Assembly: GCA_029256365.1 (NCBI GenBank)
Contig: JAQSYB010000062.1
Span: 1 to 9,028 of the forward strand
Reading direction: 5' to 3'
Length of the DNA stretch: 9,028 bases
DNA from: Clostridia bacterium
GTDB taxonomy: Bacteria > Bacillota > Clostridia > Lutisporales > Lutisporaceae
Shown: positions 6,618 through 9,028 of the stretch, piece by piece
Position numbering within the stretch: position 1 is the stretch's first letter
How the letters are laid out: each line of letters starts with the position of its first letter
Notes under the pieces: model-generated
The model's database searches: none
Told to the model about the DNA's origin: nothing
What the model saw: the letters and a program-made list of their open reading frames with translations, nothing else
Translations under genes and position numbers: made by a program

Positions 6618-6645
6618 CACGAAATTTTTATGGAATAGCACAAAA
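6618..6645 (+). promoter_or_regulatory. Candidate YesN/AraC-type operator: two CACRAAA half-sites 21 bp apart
   Basis: CACGAAA at 6618-6624 and CACAAAA at 6639-6645 are direct repeats with a 21-bp period, two helical turns. The second occupies the place of the -35 hexamer. AraC-family regulators bind such tandem half-sites, the nearer one touching the -35 region. The YesN-type regulator gene lies just upstream. The motif is short and AT-rich, so chance is possible. Confidence 0.4.
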
Positions 6646-6669
6646 GGCTACAGAGACAGTATGTATAAT
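6641..6669 (+). promoter_or_regulatory. Promoter of the chvE-mmsA transporter operon
   Basis: A perfect -10 TATAAT is at 6664-6669. At a 17-bp spacing the -35 position reads CAAAAG (6641-6646), which is far from TTGACA and suggests an activator-dependent promoter. Transcription would start near 6676, giving a leader of about 118 nt. Confidence 0.55.
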
Positions 6670-6690
6670 TTGTGGAATAATTGAAATGTA

Positions 6691-6719
6691 AACTGCATGA
6701 AGTGCAGTTGTCAGGACAA
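6691..6719. promoter_or_regulatory. Two adjacent dyads in the chvE leader
   Basis: AACTGCA-TGAAG-TGCAGTT (6691-6709) is a perfect 7-bp inverted repeat. It abuts and shares two bases with TTGTC-AG-GACAA (6708-6719). They lie about 15-45 nt downstream of the predicted transcription start, a position typical of a repressor operator, or of small leader hairpins. Neither has a T-run after it, so they are not terminators. The rest of the leader to 6780 shows nothing clear. Confidence 0.35.
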
Positions 6720-6793
6720 TTACATATTAGTAGTTGTCTACGCACACAGCCGCCAATTATGATTTGGAAGGCAATAAAAAGGGGGAAGAAATA

Positions 6794-7915
6794 ATGAAAA
6801 AGATCTTAGTAATGTTATTGGTATTTTCAATGCTTCTTGCTATGACAGCTTGTGGCAAAGCACCAGCTCCAACGACTACAGAACCTGTTGAAACAAATAC
6901 AGTTGATGTAGGTATCGTTTTACCAACAAAGGATGAGCCAAGATGGGTACAAGATGAAACTAGATTTACAGAAGCATTAAAGAGCACTGATTACTCAGTA
7001 GAAATACTATTTAGCCAAGGTTCTTCAGCTAAGGAAAAAGAGAACGTTGACGCTTTAATAGCTAAGGGAATTAAAGTATTAATTATCTGTCCTCAAGATG
7101 GCGGCGCTGCTGCATCAGCAGTAGAAGCAGCTAAAAAAGAAGGCATCAAGGTGATAGCTTATGACAGATTGATCACTGGTACAGATGCAGTGGATTACTA
7201 TGTAACATTTGACAGCATCGCTGTTGGTGAAGCACAAGCAAGATACTTAGTTGAGCAAGCAACTGGTACTGGCAATCCATTATACCTATATGCTGGTGCA
7301 GCTTCAGACAACAACGCTTTCTTATTCTTTGAAGGCGCATGGAATGTATTACAACCAAAGATTGCTGATGGCACATTTGTAATTAAGAATTCAAGTGAAG
7401 CTGTTGCATTACAAGGAAATGCGAAGTTAACAAGAGACGAAATGGGCAAAATAATCGGTCAAGTAACTACTAACTGGGACTTCAATGAAGCAAAGAACAA
7501 GGCAGAAGCACACTTAACATCAGCGAAAGCTGCTGATAAGGGCAACGTATTTATACTAGCTCCAAACGATGGTACAGCTCGTGCAATTGCTGACGCATTT
7601 GGTGCTGATACAGCTGTTACAAGCTACAAGGTAACTGGCCAAGATGCTGAAAAAGCATCTGTACAATACATCATCGACAACAAGCAATCCATGACAGTAT
7701 TTAAGGATGTTCGTACACTAGTTAAGGATTCCATCGAAATGGCAGTAGCTATACTAGGCGGAAAAGAGCCTCAAACAACTGGTTCATACAACAATGGAAA
7801 AATTGACGTAAAAGCGAAGCAAACTGAAGTTGTAGTTGTTAAGAATGACAACGTAAAGGCTGCTTTGGTTGATTCAGGATACTATCCTGCATCAGACTTC
7901 ACAAACTTAAAGTAA
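6794..7915 (+). CDS. chvE: Secreted lipoprotein sugar-binding protein of an ABC importer, ChvE-like (multiple monosaccharide type)
   Basis: A 373-residue extracytoplasmic lipoprotein that captures monosaccharide for the ABC importer encoded next. A lipoprotein signal peptide (MKKILVMLLVFSMLLAMTAC) places the lipidated Cys at residue 20, followed by a Pro/Thr-rich linker. The mature part is the type I binding fold of the ChvE/XylF branch: VGIVLPTKDEPRWVQDE near the start, then GIKVIAYDRL, YYVTFDSIAVGEAQA, SDNNAFLFFEGA, VTGQDAE, MTVFKDVRTL and VDSGYY near the end. These resemble Agrobacterium ChvE, whose relatives take glucose, galactose, arabinose and xylose; the exact ligand is open. The ATG at 6794 has a strong GGGGGAAG site 5 nt upstream and begins the signal peptide directly. 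All seven Arg codons are AGA or CGT, unlike the mixed Arg codons of the regulatory genes, suggesting high expression. Probably controlled by the upstream regulator. Confidence 0.92.
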   Translation: MKKILVMLLVFSMLLAMTACGKAPAPTTTEPVETNTVDVGIVLPTKDEPRWVQDETRFTEALKSTDYSVEILFSQGSSAKEKENVDALIAKGIKVLIICPQDGGAAASAVEAAKKEGIKVIAYDRLITGTDAVDYYVTFDSIAVGEAQARYLVEQATGTGNPLYLYAGAASDNNAFLFFEGAWNVLQPKIADGTFVIKNSSEAVALQGNAKLTRDEMGKIIGQVTTNWDFNEAKNKAEAHLTSAKAADKGNVFILAPNDGTARAIADAFGADTAVTSYKVTGQDAEKASVQYIIDNKQSMTVFKDVRTLVKDSIEMAVAILGGKEPQTTGSYNNGKIDVKAKQTEVVVVKNDNVKAALVDSGYYPASDFTNLK

Positions 7916-7938
7916 TCAATCTTTAAATAGGTGTTATA

Positions 7939-7970
7939 TGAATAGTGATAGATTAGTCTATCACTATTCA
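7939..7970 (+). ncRNA. Intercistronic hairpin between chvE and mmsA (mRNA stability or partial termination)
   Basis: A perfect 14-bp stem (arms 7939-7952 and 7957-7970) with the 4-nt loop TTAG lies 24 nt after the chvE stop codon. It is not followed by a run of T (the next bases are ACTATATAG), so it is not a standard terminator. In many transport operons such a hairpin protects the binding-protein mRNA and lowers expression of the downstream ATPase and permease. That role is inferred. Confidence 0.65.
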
Positions 7971-8066
7971 ACTATATAGTATAAATAGTCCTGTAATAAT
8001 GAATCTACAATCAAACCTAACTTGATATCATTTGTTGATATGCTTAATTGAGGAGCGGGTACAACT

Positions 8067-9028
8067 ATGAATAAATATATTTTAGAGATGAAAAGCATTA
8101 CAAAAACCTTTCCCGGAGTAAAAGCCTTGAGCAATGTAAACTTTCAGGTTGAAAAAGGTGAAATACATTGTTTGGTTGGGGAAAATGGAGCTGGCAAATC
8201 AACGCTTATGAAGGTCTTAAGCGGAGTATATCCTTTTGGAGAATATTCAGGGGATATCCTTTTGAATGGGGAAGTACAGAAGTATACAGGCATAAACGAT
8301 AGCGAAAAAGCCGGCATTGCGATTATCTATCAAGAATTGGCTTTGGTTCCTGAAATGACGGTATATGAAAATATATTCTTAGGCCATGAGATAAAAAAGG
8401 GTAAGTTGATTGATTGGAATGAAACAATTTTAAGAGCAGGGGAAATGTTAAAAAAGGTTAAGCTAAACAATGTGAATCCAGCAACGAAAGTAAAGGATTT
8501 GGGTGTGGGCAAGCAGCAGCTGATAGAAATAGCCAAAGCATTAAGTAAAAATGTAAAGCTATTGATATTAGATGAACCAACAGCAGCTTTGAATGAGGAT
8601 GATAGTGAAAATTTGCTGCTGTTACTGAGAGAGCTTAAAAATCAAGGGGTTACCTCAATCATGATTTCACACAAACTGAAAGAAGTAATTGCCATTGCTG
8701 ACACCGTTACAGTGTTGCGGGATGGAGAGACCATTTGCTCTTTATCAGCTGAAAAAGGTGAGGTATCCGAAGGTATCATCATAAAACACATGGTTGGTCG
8801 TGAAATTGATAATATTTTTCCCAAAAGAGACAGCAAGATTTTTGGAGATATCGTTCTTGAAGTGAAGGACTGGTGTGCCTATGACCCTAAAATTGGAAGA
8901 GATATTCTTCATAACTTGAGGTTCAATGTGAAGAAAGGCGAAATTATAGGGATAGCTGGTCTTATGGGTGCAGGTCGCACAGAGCTTGCTCACAGTATTT
9001 TTGGGAATCCCGGAGAATATAGAATTAA
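8067..9028 (+). CDS. mmsA: Sugar ABC transporter ATP-binding protein, MmsA/GguA type (3' end outside the window)
   Basis: 320 complete codons are visible of a protein expected to be about 500 residues. It hydrolyses ATP to drive monosaccharide import, on the cytoplasmic side of the permease. First ATPase domain: Walker A GENGAGKST (38-46), Q-loop YQE (88-90), the signature region LGVGKQQLIEIAKAL (145-159) in place of LSGGQ, as in this family, Walker B LLILDEP (165-171) and H-loop His202. The second domain starts near residue 262 and has GLMGAGRTE (298-306), a Walker A with Arg in place of Lys, normal for the second half of RbsA/XylG/MmsA proteins. The phrases TFPGVKAL, GVYPFGEYSG, INDSEKAGIAIIYQELALVPEMTVYENIFLG fragments and VGKQQL are those of the multiple-monosaccharide type; XylG is the nearest alternative. 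GAGGAG at 8050-8055 is 11 nt before ATG. Cotranscribed with chvE; a permease (mmsB/gguB) is expected just beyond the edge. Confidence 0.93.
   Translation, partial: MNKYILEMKSITKTFPGVKALSNVNFQVEKGEIHCLVGENGAGKSTLMKVLSGVYPFGEYSGDILLNGEVQKYTGINDSEKAGIAIIYQELALVPEMTVYENIFLGHEIKKGKLIDWNETILRAGEMLKKVKLNNVNPATKVKDLGVGKQQLIEIAKALSKNVKLLILDEPTAALNEDDSENLLLLLRELKNQGVTSIMISHKLKEVIAIADTVTVLRDGETICSLSAEKGEVSEGIIIKHMVGREIDNIFPKRDSKIFGDIVLEVKDWCAYDPKIGRDILHNLRFNVKKGEIIGIAGLMGAGRTELAHSIFGNPGEYRI

Noticed and set aside
6681..6696. Possible catabolite-responsive (cre-like) site, TTGAAATGTAAACTGC
   Set aside because: It lacks the central CG and mismatches key positions of the cre consensus.
6734..6793. N-terminal extension of the ChvE-like protein by 20 residues
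   Set aside because: The upstream start is a TTG without a ribosome binding site, and the extension would bury a classic lipoprotein signal peptide that begins at the ATG at 6794.
6759..6794. Eleven-codon leader ORF (MIWKAIKRGKK) whose TAA overlaps the chvE ATG as TAATG
   Set aside because: It has no ribosome binding site of its own, and its last codons are simply the purine-rich Shine-Dalgarno region of chvE.
8022..8041. Repeated TTGATAT upstream of mmsA as a hairpin or operator
   Set aside because: The possible stem is only 6 AT-rich base pairs, and two 7-mers in AT-rich DNA are expected by chance.

Overview
The window looks like chromosomal DNA of a low-GC, probably spore-forming, member of the Clostridia. 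The reasons are AT-rich codon use, strong AGGAGG-type ribosome binding sites, TTG starts, YesM/YesN-type two-component proteins with tethered sugar-binding proteins, and a collagen-like Gly-X-Y protein of the kind common on clostridial and Bacillus spore surfaces. The species cannot be named from the sequence.

Left part (1 to about 1090, minus strand). A collagen-like protein gene starts at 657 and runs off the left edge, so only its first 219 codons are visible. Before its Gly-X-Y tract it carries a Cys/His/Lys/Asp-rich array of 12-residue repeats (consensus CKPDKHHDKNND), which is the most unusual coding feature here. To its right is a perfect 19-bp terminator hairpin, then a 60-residue acidic protein of unknown function with a duplicated DYEEDAY motif. 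It most likely starts at a TTG codon.

Middle part (1208-6442, plus strand). Four tightly packed genes form a sugar-sensing operon: a membrane-anchored periplasmic-binding-protein-like sensor (RbsB-like fold), a YesM/LytS-type histidine kinase, a YesN-type response regulator with an AraC output domain, and a second membrane-anchored binding protein that closely resembles D-xylose-binding XylF. The last three genes overlap end to start. This is the layout of the XylFII-LytS-YesN three-component xylose sensor described in Clostridium, but with an additional, different tethered binding protein at the front. A strong rho-independent terminator ends the operon.

Right part (about 6578-9028, plus strand). 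A separate promoter with a good -10 and a poor -35 drives a secreted lipoprotein sugar-binding protein (ChvE-like) and then a two-domain sugar ABC ATPase (MmsA/GguA) that is cut by the right edge. A permease would be expected beyond it. A stable hairpin without a U-tract separates the two genes. Just upstream of the -10 are two CACRAAA half-sites exactly 21 bp apart, the nearer one lying on the -35 position, as expected for activation by an AraC-type regulator such as the YesN protein. The inferred circuit is: extracellular sugar binds a tethered sensor, the kinase phosphorylates the regulator, and the regulator activates the high-capacity importer next door.
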